From Oscillospiraceae bacterium (GTDB lineage: Bacteria > Bacillota > Clostridia > Oscillospirales > Oscillospiraceae), in the NCBI GenBank assembly GCA_015067785.1, contig SVLR01000019.1, positions 1 to 39,839 on the forward strand: a DNA stretch of 39,839 nt. The letters run 5' to 3'. Position 1 is the first letter of the stretch. The number at the start of each line of letters is the position of its first letter. Of this stretch, positions 24,202-32,137 are shown in pieces. The notes under the pieces were generated by a model. It had not been told where the DNA came from. It was given only the letters and a program-made list of their open reading frames with translations, and searched no databases. Position numbers and translations under genes: made by a program.

Positions 24202-24260
24202 TGAAGAGTGAAAAATGAAGAGTTAAGGTGTCCGCCTCCGCGGACGGAATTGCACTTTAG
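24202..24260. repeat. Dispersed-repeat-like stretch after groEL
   Basis: GTGAAGAGTGAAAAATGAAGAG (shortened here to its GAAGAG/GTGAA units) is followed by the hairpin GTCCGC-CTCC-GCGGAC (24230-24245). It is non-coding and resembles low-complexity elements of gut Clostridia. Only one copy is in this window. Confidence 0.4.
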
Positions 24261-24288
24261 TGAAAAAGACGAAAATCCCTTGCCACTG

Positions 24289-24316
24289 TTGACTTTTTTC
24301 GTTTTTTTGCTACAAT
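24289..24316 (+). promoter_or_regulatory. Extended -10 promoter of the 227-residue lipoprotein gene
   Basis: TTGACT (24289-24294), a 16-bp spacer and TACAAT (24311-24316) preceded by TGC. Confidence 0.78.
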
Positions 24317-24358
24317 GCAGATGAAGTGATTAGGGACAATTAAATAGGAGGTATGACT

Positions 24359-25042
24359 ATGAAAAAGCTGTTTGCGTTACTGTTGATCCTATGTGTGCTG
24401 CTTGCAGCTTGCGCGCCTGCAACGAATACCCCGGAACCGACGGAGGCTCCTACCCAACCTACCGAGAATCCTGATACTCCGGGACCGACAGAGGATCCTA
24501 ACCAAACTGCAGGTAATCCTGAAGACCCCCGCTTGGCCGAATTTGATGCGTTGTTTGGGCCGATGAACAGCAGATACAACTGGGCGTTGACCAGCCAGTA
24601 TGCGGATCCGACATGTGTAAACCTGAAAGAACTGTTTTATAATGGTTTTTCCGATGAGTCTGCAAAGCCCACAGATGCGGAATGGGAAGAATTAAAGGAT
24701 CTTCCCGGCTTTGATATCAATTTTGACTTGGTGCGACTGCCTGTAGATAAAATGAATCAGGTACTTACCCAATATTTTGGAATTACACTGGAAGATGTGA
24801 ATGCTGCGGGCTTTGAGGGTCTTGCCTATCTGGAGAGTACCGACTGTTATTACCGGATGTGTACGGATGCGAGTACGGTGGAGAATTTCAAGGCCACCGC
24901 GGTGGAGGAATTGGAGGACGGCACCGTCCGTCTGTCCTATACCGGAACATCCTATGCCCTTGGCAGCAATGGAGCCGGTGTGGCAGTGTTGAAGCCTGTA
25001 GGAGACGGCTATCAGATCATTTCCAATATAAAAGCGGAATAA
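24359..25042 (+). CDS. Lipoprotein of unknown function
   Basis: A 227-residue exported protein with lipobox LAAC (Cys 18). A proline/threonine/glutamate linker of about 35 residues (PEPTEAPTQPTENPDTPGPT) follows, then a soluble domain of about 165 residues. I do not recognise the domain. It has an alternating helix/strand look, with conserved-looking RYNWALTSQYADP, LVRLPVDKMNQVLTQYFG (both in the middle) and a C-terminal IISNIKAE strand. The start at 24359 rather than 24353 is preferred because AGGAGG (24346-24351) is 7 bp away from the former and only 1 bp from the latter. It has its own promoter and terminator. Similar lipoproteins with DUF-type domains are common in Oscillospiraceae. Confidence 0.75.
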   Translation: MKKLFALLLILCVLLAACAPATNTPEPTEAPTQPTENPDTPGPTEDPNQTAGNPEDPRLAEFDALFGPMNSRYNWALTSQYADPTCVNLKELFYNGFSDESAKPTDAEWEELKDLPGFDINFDLVRLPVDKMNQVLTQYFGITLEDVNAAGFEGLAYLESTDCYYRMCTDASTVENFKATAVEELEDGTVRLSYTGTSYALGSNGAGVAVLKPVGDGYQIISNIKAE

Positions 25043-25051
25043 AATACATCG

Positions 25052-25080
25052 CGGCACCTGCCAGGCAGGTGCCGTTTTTC
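25052..25080 (+). terminator. Terminator of the 227-residue lipoprotein gene
   Basis: CGGCACCTG (25052-25060) pairs with CAGGTGCCG (25066-25074), loop CCAGG, followed by TTTTT. Confidence 0.92.
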
Positions 25081-25087
25081 TTATTTC

Positions 25088-25116
25088 TTGACAATGAGGG
25101 GATGTTGAAATAGAAT
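25088..25116 (+). promoter_or_regulatory. Promoter of the alkaline phosphatase gene
   Basis: TTGACA (25088-25093), a 17-bp spacer and TAGAAT (25111-25116), 30 bp before the start codon. No Pho-box-like direct repeat of TTAACA-type units was noticed. Confidence 0.78.
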
Positions 25117-25146
25117 GGAAACAGAAAATAGAGAGGAGCTGTTCCT

Positions 25147-26301
25147 ATGAAACGATTACTTGCGTTATTCTTATCATGTTTGCTCATTTTGAGCTTTACT
25201 GCCTGCGATCCTCCTGCGCAGGAGCCGGAGGGCTGGTATTCCCAAAACGGCATTACCATCACCGAGAGCCAGGTAGAGAAGATCGTAAATGGGGAGTTTA
25301 CTACACCGAAAAATGTGATCGTCATCATCGGTGACGGTATGGGTCCCAATGATATTACCTTGGCGGAGCAGCACGCAAAGGGTGTTTATGATTTCGGCCT
25401 TGTCCTGAGTAAAATTAAAAACCACGGTCTTTCCACTACCCATTCTGCGAGCCACGAGGTCACAGATTCTGCAGCCTCCGGCACGGCCCTTGCTACCGGT
25501 GTAAAGACCAATAACGGCTACATCGGCAAGGATGTAGATGGGAATGACCTGAAAAATATGGCAGAAATCGCCCGGGAGCAGGGCAAAAAGATCGGTATTA
25601 TCACCGATGAGGATATTTCCGGTGCAACGCCCTCTGCTTTTGTGGTTCATAATATTTCTCGGGACAACCGCAGCGAGCTGGCAAGCGCCATGATCAAATT
25701 CCGCCCCGATGTGCTTATGAGTCAGGATCACGATGGCACGATGTTTATGCTGGATGATGAGGGCCGTCAGATCTTTGATCATGAATATCTGGTCGCCAAG
25801 GACTTTAAGCGCTTTAACACGGTGCTGGACACAGATCCGGATTGCCAAAAACCATTCTGGGGATTTTTGGACGGCTTTTCTACAGCGGCGTCCGATAACC
25901 TTGCCCAATGCGCCGAGGTGGCGCTGAGGCGCCTCCAAAACGAAAACGGCTTCTTTTTGATGATCGAAAGCGCAGGTACAGATAAATTCGGTCACAGAAA
26001 CGATATGACAGGTAAGCTTAACAGCGTGGTGACTTTGGATCGGACAGTAGCGGCGGTGCTGAAATTTATGGAGAAAAATCCCGATACGCTGCTGCTCATT
26101 ACCTCTGACCACGAGACCGGACATGTACAGCTTCCTGTAACCGGAGAGGAGCGCCTCAGCGATCTTCTGACCCAGACCGAGCACAGTGCGACCCCGGTCC
26201 GGGTGTTTGCGGTAGGCAAGGGCACAGAGTATTTTTCCGGTAAGACGGTGGATAATACGGATATTGCAAAGTTTTTGATTCGGGCCATTGATGGAGAATA
26301 A
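25147..26301 (+). CDS. Alkaline phosphatase family lipoprotein
   Basis: A 384-residue phosphomonoesterase predicted to be anchored on the outer face of the membrane, releasing phosphate from organic phosphates. The signal ends in a lipobox-like FTAC with Cys 20. PhoA-type metal and active-site motifs are present: VIVIIGDGMG (Asp 63), HEVTDSAASGTALATG with nucleophile Ser 108, an ESAGTDKFGHRND metal-binding block near residue 275 and ITSDHETGH near residue 318. It is shorter than E. coli PhoA (471 residues), like many Firmicutes members. The exact substrate is unknown. No terminator separates it from the zinc-ribbon/LRR gene 28 bp downstream, so the two may be co-transcribed. Confidence 0.92.
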   Translation: MKRLLALFLSCLLILSFTACDPPAQEPEGWYSQNGITITESQVEKIVNGEFTTPKNVIVIIGDGMGPNDITLAEQHAKGVYDFGLVLSKIKNHGLSTTHSASHEVTDSAASGTALATGVKTNNGYIGKDVDGNDLKNMAEIAREQGKKIGIITDEDISGATPSAFVVHNISRDNRSELASAMIKFRPDVLMSQDHDGTMFMLDDEGRQIFDHEYLVAKDFKRFNTVLDTDPDCQKPFWGFLDGFSTAASDNLAQCAEVALRRLQNENGFFLMIESAGTDKFGHRNDMTGKLNSVVTLDRTVAAVLKFMEKNPDTLLLITSDHETGHVQLPVTGEERLSDLLTQTEHSATPVRVFAVGKGTEYFSGKTVDNTDIAKFLIRAIDGE

Positions 26302-26329
26302 TTAGAAAGAAAAGCAGGAGGCACCATAG

Positions 26330-27658
26330 ATGGTATATAAATTTTGTCCCGATTGCGGAACTCGTCTTGAGGAAGGCTTTAAGTTTTGTCCGGGATGTGG
26401 GGCTGTTTCTGTCCTATACGACGGTGAACCGGAAAAAGAAAAATTATTGAGAAAAGTAAACGCACTGATTATCCGGGGGAAATACAGCGAGGCAAAAAGT
26501 CTTGTGGAAACAATTCTGGACAATGATCCGGAGGAGATTCGCGGCTATGTGGCTCTGGTGCGTATAGCGAGCAATGATTATTTTGAAGTGGATGATGATG
26601 GGGTTAATAAAGCCGTTGCTATTGTGGAAAGAATTGCAAAGCTGAATAGCAGCTGTGCGTTGGATCCGGATTATACCGCCTATATTCAAAGGCGCGAGGC
26701 ACATTTTATGGCCAAAAAGCAACAAGAGGAAGCTCGCCGAATTGCGGAAGCAGAGTACCGGCGCAAGGAAGAGGAAAAGCGCCGCCAGGAGGAGGCGATA
26801 CGCGCTGAGGAAGCGCGTATCGCGGAGGAAAAACGGAAGGAATACTTAAGACATCAGGAGGAGGTCCGCCGAACCGGCTTTGATATCATCGATCATAAGT
26901 TGATCCGATACGCAGGTCCCGGTGGCGATGTGGTCATACCTTCTACTGTGACCGAAATTGGACGGGATGCATTCAAAGACTTTAGCAGTGTGACCGGTAT
27001 AACGGTCCCTCACGGTGTAACGACCATCGGCTGCGGTGCCTTTGCAAACTGTAAGAATTTGGTCACAATCAGCTTGCCCAGTAGTATTCAGGTGATCGAG
27101 GGGAGCAAAGTGATTGATGTAGTATGGGATGTTGACTGGCCTTCTGAGATCCGCGGCAAGAGCGCTTTTTATGGCTGCGCTGCTTTAAGGAGCATTCAAA
27201 TTCCTTACGGTGTTACAGTTATTGAAGAGAGAATGTTTAATGGATGTGTGAATCTGACAAGTGTTACGATCCCCAACAGCGTAAAAACCATTGGGCATGG
27301 TGCATTTGAAGGCTGTGTTAATTTAAGGAGCATCACGATTCCTGATAGTGTGACGAAAATTGACAGGTATGCATTTGCGGATTGCAAATCGCTGACAAGT
27401 ATTTCGTTGCCGAGTAGCATAGATACCATCGGATACAGAGTATTCAGCAACTGTGAAGGTCTTACAAGCATAACGGTCCCATGCGGTGTGAAGCTGATTG
27501 AAGACGGAGCATTTAGAGGCTGCAAAAATTTGGCAACGGCAAGGATCCCTGTCGACACTCAAATTCACCCATCGGCATTTCCGGCTGTCAGCGGTTCCTA
27601 TAGCAGAGGCGGATGGTATACTGTTCACGAAAAAAGAACGGATATAGAGAGATATTAA
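26330..27658 (+). CDS. Zinc-ribbon plus BspA-type leucine-rich repeat protein
   Basis: A 442-residue protein without a signal peptide. It opens with a zinc ribbon, C6-x2-C9 and C20-x2-C23. A helical part follows (about residues 35-125), then a highly charged Glu/Arg/Lys coiled coil (about 125-180, runs such as EEEKRRQEEAIRAEEARIAEE). At least seven BspA-type LRRs make up about 190-420, in units like SVTIPNSVKTIGHGAFEGCVN. Most BspA LRR proteins are exported, so a cytosolic zinc-ribbon form is unusual. It could be a protein-protein scaffold. AGGAGG (26316-26321) before ATG 26330 sets the start. It lies 28 bp behind the alkaline phosphatase gene. Confidence 0.85.
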   Translation: MVYKFCPDCGTRLEEGFKFCPGCGAVSVLYDGEPEKEKLLRKVNALIIRGKYSEAKSLVETILDNDPEEIRGYVALVRIASNDYFEVDDDGVNKAVAIVERIAKLNSSCALDPDYTAYIQRREAHFMAKKQQEEARRIAEAEYRRKEEEKRRQEEAIRAEEARIAEEKRKEYLRHQEEVRRTGFDIIDHKLIRYAGPGGDVVIPSTVTEIGRDAFKDFSSVTGITVPHGVTTIGCGAFANCKNLVTISLPSSIQVIEGSKVIDVVWDVDWPSEIRGKSAFYGCAALRSIQIPYGVTVIEERMFNGCVNLTSVTIPNSVKTIGHGAFEGCVNLRSITIPDSVTKIDRYAFADCKSLTSISLPSSIDTIGYRVFSNCEGLTSITVPCGVKLIEDGAFRGCKNLATARIPVDTQIHPSAFPAVSGSYSRGGWYTVHEKRTDIERY

Positions 27659-27707
27659 CGCAAAGACCCTGTTGAAGACCGTACGGAAAGTTTAAGATAA
27701 ATAGAGC

Positions 27708-27738
27708 CAGCGGAGTGGGTTTCCACTCCGCTGATGCT
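27708..27738. terminator. Bidirectional terminator between the LRR and TSUP genes
   Basis: An 11-bp perfect stem CAGCGGAGTGG/CCACTCCGCTG (27708-27718 and 27723-27733) lies between the two convergent genes, with T-rich flanks on both strands. Confidence 0.9.
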
Positions 27739-27739
27739 T

Positions 27740-28519
27740 TTATTTTACCAAGTATTCAAAACTGAGGATCACAACGCCCAAGAGCGCCAGTACGATACCA
27801 ACAGCCCGGTTCAGGGTCTCGGGCTTTGCTTTGTTGGCGAATTTGGCTGCAATTCTTGCCCAGATAAAGGTAAATGCGATGCAAAGCACCATAACCAAAA
27901 TGTCCGGGGAATCGCCAAGGGAGAAATGGGAGATGGCACCGGTCAAGGCGGTGAAGGTCATAATAAACACGCTGGTGCCAACTGCGGTTTTTAGCTCATA
28001 GCCCAGCACAGAGGTCAGAATGAGCAGCATCATCATTCCACCGCCTGCGCCAATAAAGCCGCAGATAAAACCGATCATAATGCCGCAAATAACGGAGCCG
28101 ACGATTTTTTTCTTTTTACTGACGGCTTCCATTTCCTGCTTCGTGGTCATCACCGGCTTTAGGATGAACTTGATGCCTAAGATCAGCGTCATAAAGGTGC
28201 TGAAGCCGCCCATAGTCTGTGCGGGAACGATGCTGGAAATATAACTGCCGACAACGGTGAAAAGCAGGACCATTGCCATCATAAGAAGGCCATTTTTAAC
28301 ATCCAGATTTTTGTTCTTCTTGTAAGTGTAGGCAGATACCGCGCTGGCAAGCACATCGGAAGCCAGAGCAATGCCCACTGCGGTATAGGGCTCGATCCCA
28401 AGGAAGGTGATCAGCATAGGGCTGATGACAGCAGCAGCACTCATACCGGCAAAACCGGTACCCAGGCCTGCGCCCATACCGGCAAAAAAGGTCACAAGTA
28501 AAACGATCCAATTATTCAA
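27740..28519 (-). CDS. TSUP family transporter (TauE/SafE-type exporter)
   Basis: A 259-residue integral membrane protein of the TSUP/DUF81 family, whose members move sulfite, sulfoacetate or other small organic anions. Two homologous halves of about four helices each are visible. The N-terminal half carries GLGTGFAGMSAAAVISPML, and the C-terminal half has the matching IGFICGFIGAGGGMMMLLILT (both shortened by reading). I place the start at TTG 28519, because GAGG ends exactly 8 bp upstream. An ATG six codons earlier (28537) lacks a ribosome binding site. It is the last gene of the minus-strand operon GntR-PHP-M20-TSUP. The substrate is unknown. Confidence 0.87.
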   Translation of the reverse strand: MNNWIVLLVTFFAGMGAGLGTGFAGMSAAAVISPMLITFLGIEPYTAVGIALASDVLASAVSAYTYKKNKNLDVKNGLLMMAMVLLFTVVGSYISSIVPAQTMGGFSTFMTLILGIKFILKPVMTTKQEMEAVSKKKKIVGSVICGIMIGFICGFIGAGGGMMMLLILTSVLGYELKTAVGTSVFIMTFTALTGAISHFSLGDSPDILVMVLCIAFTFIWARIAAKFANKAKPETLNRAVGIVLALLGVVILSFEYLVK

Positions 28520-28556
28520 AGGAAACACCTCAAACATTCATTGTTGCGTATAGGGA

Positions 28557-29693
28557 TTATCCCGCTAAAAAAGCTGCTAAAAGCTTTGCACGCAGCGGGA
28601 CAGAGTCTGTAAGGATATACTCCTTGTTGGTATGGCAAAATTCACCGCAGCCACCGAGACCGCAGATGGAGGTGACACCGTTTGCTTGGGTATAGCAGGA
28701 ATCGGAGCCACCGCCGGACTCTACCGGTGTCAGCGTACCCAAGCCATAGCGGTGACAGGTGTGCAGGAGGGCATCAAACAGCGCCATCGTTTGGGGATTT
28801 TTTTCCATGGGCGGACGCTTGCTGAGGACGGTAAGTGAGGCGGAGGTGCCCTCTATAAAGGCAGTTTGCGTAATTTGGCGCACAGTTGCTTCCGCTACTT
28901 CCATATCTGCGTTCCGGGGAACACGAACATCAACAGTCAATGTGCAAGCGGCGGGGATGATATTGGAGACAGTTCCGCCGTTTATAATATTGCAGCTGTA
29001 GGTGATGCCGCCGGGACAGCTTTTGTTCTCCAGCGCAAGGAGCTTGTGGGCGGCTTCTGCAATGGCATTTTTACATTCAAAATAATGGATGCCGGAATGT
29101 CCGCCCACACCCTTGATATCAATGCGGCATTTCAAAATGCCTTTACGGGAAATGACAACCTCATCCTTTTCGGAGGTTTCACAGTTGATAGCGTAGGGGA
29201 AACCCTCACACTGCGTTTTGAAAAAGGCGAACTCCTCCTGTCCACCGAGGACATTGGAGATCTCCTCGTCGGAGTTTAGCAGCAGCCGCAGGTGCTTTTT
29301 GTAGCCTTGCTGCTGCAATGCCTTCATTGCCAGCAGCGCGATGGCGATGCCGCCCTTACAGTCGATGGCACCCGGCGCAATGATCCTGTCAGAAAGACGG
29401 GTGACCGGCGGCTCGCCGAAAATACCTTTTTCATGTACGGTGTCGGTATGTGCCATAAAAATACAGCCCTTTTCCGCGCCGCTGTTTAGGTCAATGGTTA
29501 GAAAATCACCGCACCGTTCCATTTTTGTCCGGGCGGTTTGGAAGCCTTCTGCTTCGGCAAAGGTGGCAATATAGGTGATAAGGTCGTTGATGGTCTCAAT
29601 GTTATCTGCCTTTGCCTCAAAGGCGCAGATATTGCAAAGGAAATCCAAATAGGTTTCCAAGTGTGTGTCGATTGTCTGAAAGGTCTCTTTCAT
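28557..29693 (-). CDS. M20 family metallopeptidase/deacylase
   Basis: A 378-residue zinc hydrolase of the carboxypeptidase G2/ArgE/DapE type that cleaves amide bonds in small peptides or acyl-amino acids. Its di-zinc ligands fit the family: MAHTDTVHEKG (first His and Asp), APGAIDCKGG (bridging Asp), NSDEEISN (catalytic Glu and ligand), NCETSEKDE and the C-terminal CHTNKEYI His. The dimerisation domain with GGHSGI lies near residue 205. ATG 29693 is favoured over an upstream frame start because GAGG is 8-9 bp away. It overlaps almost completely in regulation with PHP (5-bp gap). The true substrate is not deducible. Confidence 0.88.
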   Translation of the reverse strand: MKETFQTIDTHLETYLDFLCNICAFEAKADNIETINDLITYIATFAEAEGFQTARTKMERCGDFLTIDLNSGAEKGCIFMAHTDTVHEKGIFGEPPVTRLSDRIIAPGAIDCKGGIAIALLAMKALQQQGYKKHLRLLLNSDEEISNVLGGQEEFAFFKTQCEGFPYAINCETSEKDEVVISRKGILKCRIDIKGVGGHSGIHYFECKNAIAEAAHKLLALENKSCPGGITYSCNIINGGTVSNIIPAACTLTVDVRVPRNADMEVAEATVRQITQTAFIEGTSASLTVLSKRPPMEKNPQTMALFDALLHTCHRYGLGTLTPVESGGGSDSCYTQANGVTSICGLGGCGEFCHTNKEYILTDSVPLRAKLLAAFLAG

Positions 29694-29698
29694 ATGTG

Positions 29699-30538
29699 TT
29701 ACCTCGCTGATTTTAGTTCTGCTGCCCAAGCATAGGGGACTTGCAGACTTCCTTTTCCGGTGCCAAGCTGAATATCCGGCTTGTTGCTGCCGTGAAAATC
29801 GCTGCCGCCGCTGTATTTAAGACCGAACCGGTCGGCAAGGTATAGAGATTTTTCTGTGGTCTCCTGATCGTAGGTGGAATAATAGCATTCCATACCCGCA
29901 AGACCATGCAGCATTGCCAGCGGCAGAAATTCCAATAGCTCCGCTTCATTTAAGTTCAGGAAGGGGTGGGCCAAAACCGGGACAGCGCCGATTTCTACGA
30001 TGAAATCCAGCATCTCCCAAACGGAGATCCTCTCCGGCTCCTGATAATAGCCTGCAGAAGGGGAGAGCAGTCTTTGGAAGGCTTCTTTGACGGATGCGGT
30101 ATAGCCTTTTTTTGTCAGCTCTGCGGCAATATGGGCGCGATTGAATTTGTGATTGGGTGTAGCGTTTTTGATGGTATCATAGTCGATCTCATAGCCGGCT
30201 GCGTTGAGGGCGTGGATCAGCTGCAGGTTACTTTGCATTTTCCGTTCCATCACGGCTTCCATAAGCTGGGTAACATGAGAAAAAAGTTTTTCCGGAATGA
30301 ACAGCCCCAGCAGGTGAAGCTCCTTGCCCCAGTAATCTACAGAAAACTCCGCGCCTGGGATGGCTTCGATTTGGATATCCCGGGCAGCGGACAGAAAGTC
30401 CGGCAGACCGTCAACCGTATTGTGATCGCACAGAGCAATGGCGGAAAGACCGATTTCCTTGGCGGAGGTAAGCAGCTCCTTTGGGGTATAGGTGCCGTCG
30501 GAAAAAATGCTGTGGGTATGCAGATCGCAAAGCTTCAT
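29699..30538 (-). CDS. PHP domain phosphoesterase
   Basis: A 279-residue metal-dependent phosphoesterase of the PHP family, in the YciV/RNase AM-like group. Members hydrolyse 3',5'-nucleoside bisphosphates or trim short 5' RNA ends. Metal-binding motifs are clear: DLHTHSIFSDG at residues 4-14, CDHNTVDG near residue 37, GAEFSV near residue 62, LAHPF near residue 196 and SDFHGSNKPD near residue 250. An AMP-binding-type insert occupies about residues 95-185. AAGGCGGTG lies before the ATG. It follows the GntR gene by 20 bp and precedes M20 by 5 bp, so it is co-transcribed. Its link to sugar uptake is unclear. Confidence 0.88.
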   Translation of the reverse strand: MKLCDLHTHSIFSDGTYTPKELLTSAKEIGLSAIALCDHNTVDGLPDFLSAARDIQIEAIPGAEFSVDYWGKELHLLGLFIPEKLFSHVTQLMEAVMERKMQSNLQLIHALNAAGYEIDYDTIKNATPNHKFNRAHIAAELTKKGYTASVKEAFQRLLSPSAGYYQEPERISVWEMLDFIVEIGAVPVLAHPFLNLNEAELLEFLPLAMLHGLAGMECYYSTYDQETTEKSLYLADRFGLKYSGGSDFHGSNKPDIQLGTGKGSLQVPYAWAAELKSAR

Positions 30539-30558
30539 ATTATGTCACCGCCTTATAC

Positions 30559-31710
30559 TTAAACAATGGATGTGATACGGGGACTTTGTCTGTCTTTGTT
30601 TCCCAGTACGATACTTGCGGGAACGATCATTTTGGTGTTGGAAATATCTGTTCCGCTGAGTGCGCGCTGCATCAAATTGATGGCATCGGCACCGATCTGA
30701 TAGCTGTTCTGCATAATGTAGGTTGGGTGATGGTGGGGGGGCGCAGTTTCAAACTGCATTGGATTAAAGTCCAGGTAAACAATATCAAAATACTGGGCGT
30801 AGGGATCGCCCAGTATGCTGAGCATTTTTATCAAATGGAGCCCGCTTGCGTAGTCTGCGGTAACAATGGCGCTGATCTTGGGATTCATATCCAGAAATTC
30901 CCGGAACTTGTCGCAGAAGGAGAGGGAGGTGGGATCGGCGTCGCCTTCAAAGGAGTAGAAATAGGGCTTGCAGTTATGGGCACCGGACAGGGTGTTGATA
31001 AAGCTCTCCTTACGAATGGACAGAGAGGAATTTGTTTTGATGTTGGCATTAAAAAACAAAATATGTCTGTGTCCTGCCTCCAGCAGGTGGTTGGTTGCCT
31101 GCTTGACCATATTTTCGTGGTTTGAGGAAACATAAGGCAGGGTCAGTCCGGGCAAAAGCCGGTCAACAAGGATCAGTGGGAATTTTTCCGTGGAAAGCTG
31201 AAGGATCGTGGGGTTGTAGATCTCGTTATCTACCGGATAGAGGATGATCCCGTCAACATTCATGGCGATATATTTGTCGATCAGCTCTTGCTCCTTTTGG
31301 AGGGACATAGCGGAACTGTCGATAATAATGGTTTCGTTTGTGTGACCGTCAATGATGGCTGAGAGGATGCTTGTTACATGGTAGCTGCCGATAAGGGGAA
31401 GAATGACGGCAATGGATTTGTCTTTATCCGGGACCAGCTCCGGAACATAGCCGTTGGCGCGCAGAAGAGAGAGAATATCCTCCTTGCTAAGCGCAGCTCT
31501 TATTCTGGTGCCGCCCCGCTTTGCCCGCGTGATCAGCCCTTGCTCCTCCAAAAGCGCGTAGGCTTTTCGTACAGTGATCCGGCTTACACCCACTTCTTCA
31601 CCGATTTTTGCTTCTGTGGGCAGCTTATAGGCTTCTTCGCCGTAGTGCTCGAGGATGAGCTTTGCCAAGTATTCAACCACTTTTTTATATAAAAATGTAT
31701 CTTTTTGCAT
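30559..31710 (-). CDS. GntR-type transcription regulator with LacI-type sugar-sensor domain (AraR-like)
   Basis: A 383-residue regulator. The N-terminal winged helix of the GntR family spans about residues 1-70, with recognition helix VSRITVRKAYALLEEQGLI. The rest is a periplasmic-binding-protein-like sensor (about 95-370), the arrangement of Bacillus AraR. Such proteins usually repress sugar genes until the sugar binds. I choose ATG 31710 because AGGA is 9 bp upstream; a TTG six codons earlier lacks a ribosome binding site. It is divergent from the sugar ABC operon and likely controls it and its own operon. The sugar is not deducible. Confidence 0.9.
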   Translation of the reverse strand: MQKDTFLYKKVVEYLAKLILEHYGEEAYKLPTEAKIGEEVGVSRITVRKAYALLEEQGLITRAKRGGTRIRAALSKEDILSLLRANGYVPELVPDKDKSIAVILPLIGSYHVTSILSAIIDGHTNETIIIDSSAMSLQKEQELIDKYIAMNVDGIILYPVDNEIYNPTILQLSTEKFPLILVDRLLPGLTLPYVSSNHENMVKQATNHLLEAGHRHILFFNANIKTNSSLSIRKESFINTLSGAHNCKPYFYSFEGDADPTSLSFCDKFREFLDMNPKISAIVTADYASGLHLIKMLSILGDPYAQYFDIVYLDFNPMQFETAPPHHHPTYIMQNSYQIGADAINLMQRALSGTDISNTKMIVPASIVLGNKDRQSPRITSIV

Positions 31711-31750
31711 ATCATAGGATCCTATCAAATTAATGTATTATTTTTAATAA

Positions 31751-31780
31751 ATTATATATCATTATCTCTTTTTCTGTCAA
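31751..31780 (-). promoter_or_regulatory. Promoter of the GntR-led operon
   Basis: On the minus strand: TTGACA (31780-31775), an 18-bp spacer and TATAAT (31756-31751). Confidence 0.85.
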
Positions 31781-31810
31781 GTACATTTTGGTACAATTTG
31801 GTAAATTTGG
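31781..31810. promoter_or_regulatory. Putative operator repeats next to the gntR promoter
   Basis: GTAC occurs at 31781 and 31791. TTTGGTA occurs at 31787 and 31797, with TTTGG again at 31806, so units recur at about one helical turn. They abut the -35 box of the minus-strand promoter. GTAC cores recall AraR-type operators, which suggests autoregulation. This is inference only. Confidence 0.4.
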
Positions 31811-32035
31811 CTCGGCTTTTTGGGGTGCTGCTGGCTGACATCTCGGGAAAAGGGAGGTTTGAGGGAGTAGGAAGTGGCGAAAATGGGGATTTTTGTATTA
31901 AAAATGGTATTTTTACCCGGTTTATTGTTATTATAATAGTACATTATTATTGTCTCTATGCATAAAAATATGGTGGTTTTGCTGTTAGTTTTACACAAAA
32001 ATTACCCTAATTTATCTATACAGTATAAAATGCTG

Positions 32036-32063
32036 TTGACTATAAAGAGAATTGTGGTAACAT
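32036..32063 (+). promoter_or_regulatory. Probable promoter of the sugar ABC operon
   Basis: TTGACT (32036-32041), a 16-bp spacer and TAACAT (32058-32063) preceded by TGG. The rest of the 31811-32035 stretch is AT-rich non-coding sequence in which I see no gene. Confidence 0.6.
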
Positions 32064-32095
32064 ATAAGTGATAAATGTTATGCTTATGTCAGAAA

Positions 32096-32113
32096 TGTTA
32101 TATAAACATAACA
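32096..32113 (+). promoter_or_regulatory. Inverted repeat in the ABC operon leader
   Basis: TGTTAT (32096-32101) and ATAACA (32108-32113), separated by 6 bases, lie just after the predicted transcription start. AAATGTTAT also occurs once more at 32073. The site is well placed for a repressor roadblock, possibly the divergent GntR/LacI-type regulator. Confidence 0.4.
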
Positions 32114-32137
32114 AATAAACAAAAAGGAGAATCAACA

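Noticed and set aside
32075..32137. Upstream in-frame ATG for the sugar-binding protein
   Set aside because: It would add a cysteine-rich non-signal segment ahead of a good signal peptide, and the AAAGGAGA site points to ATG 32138.
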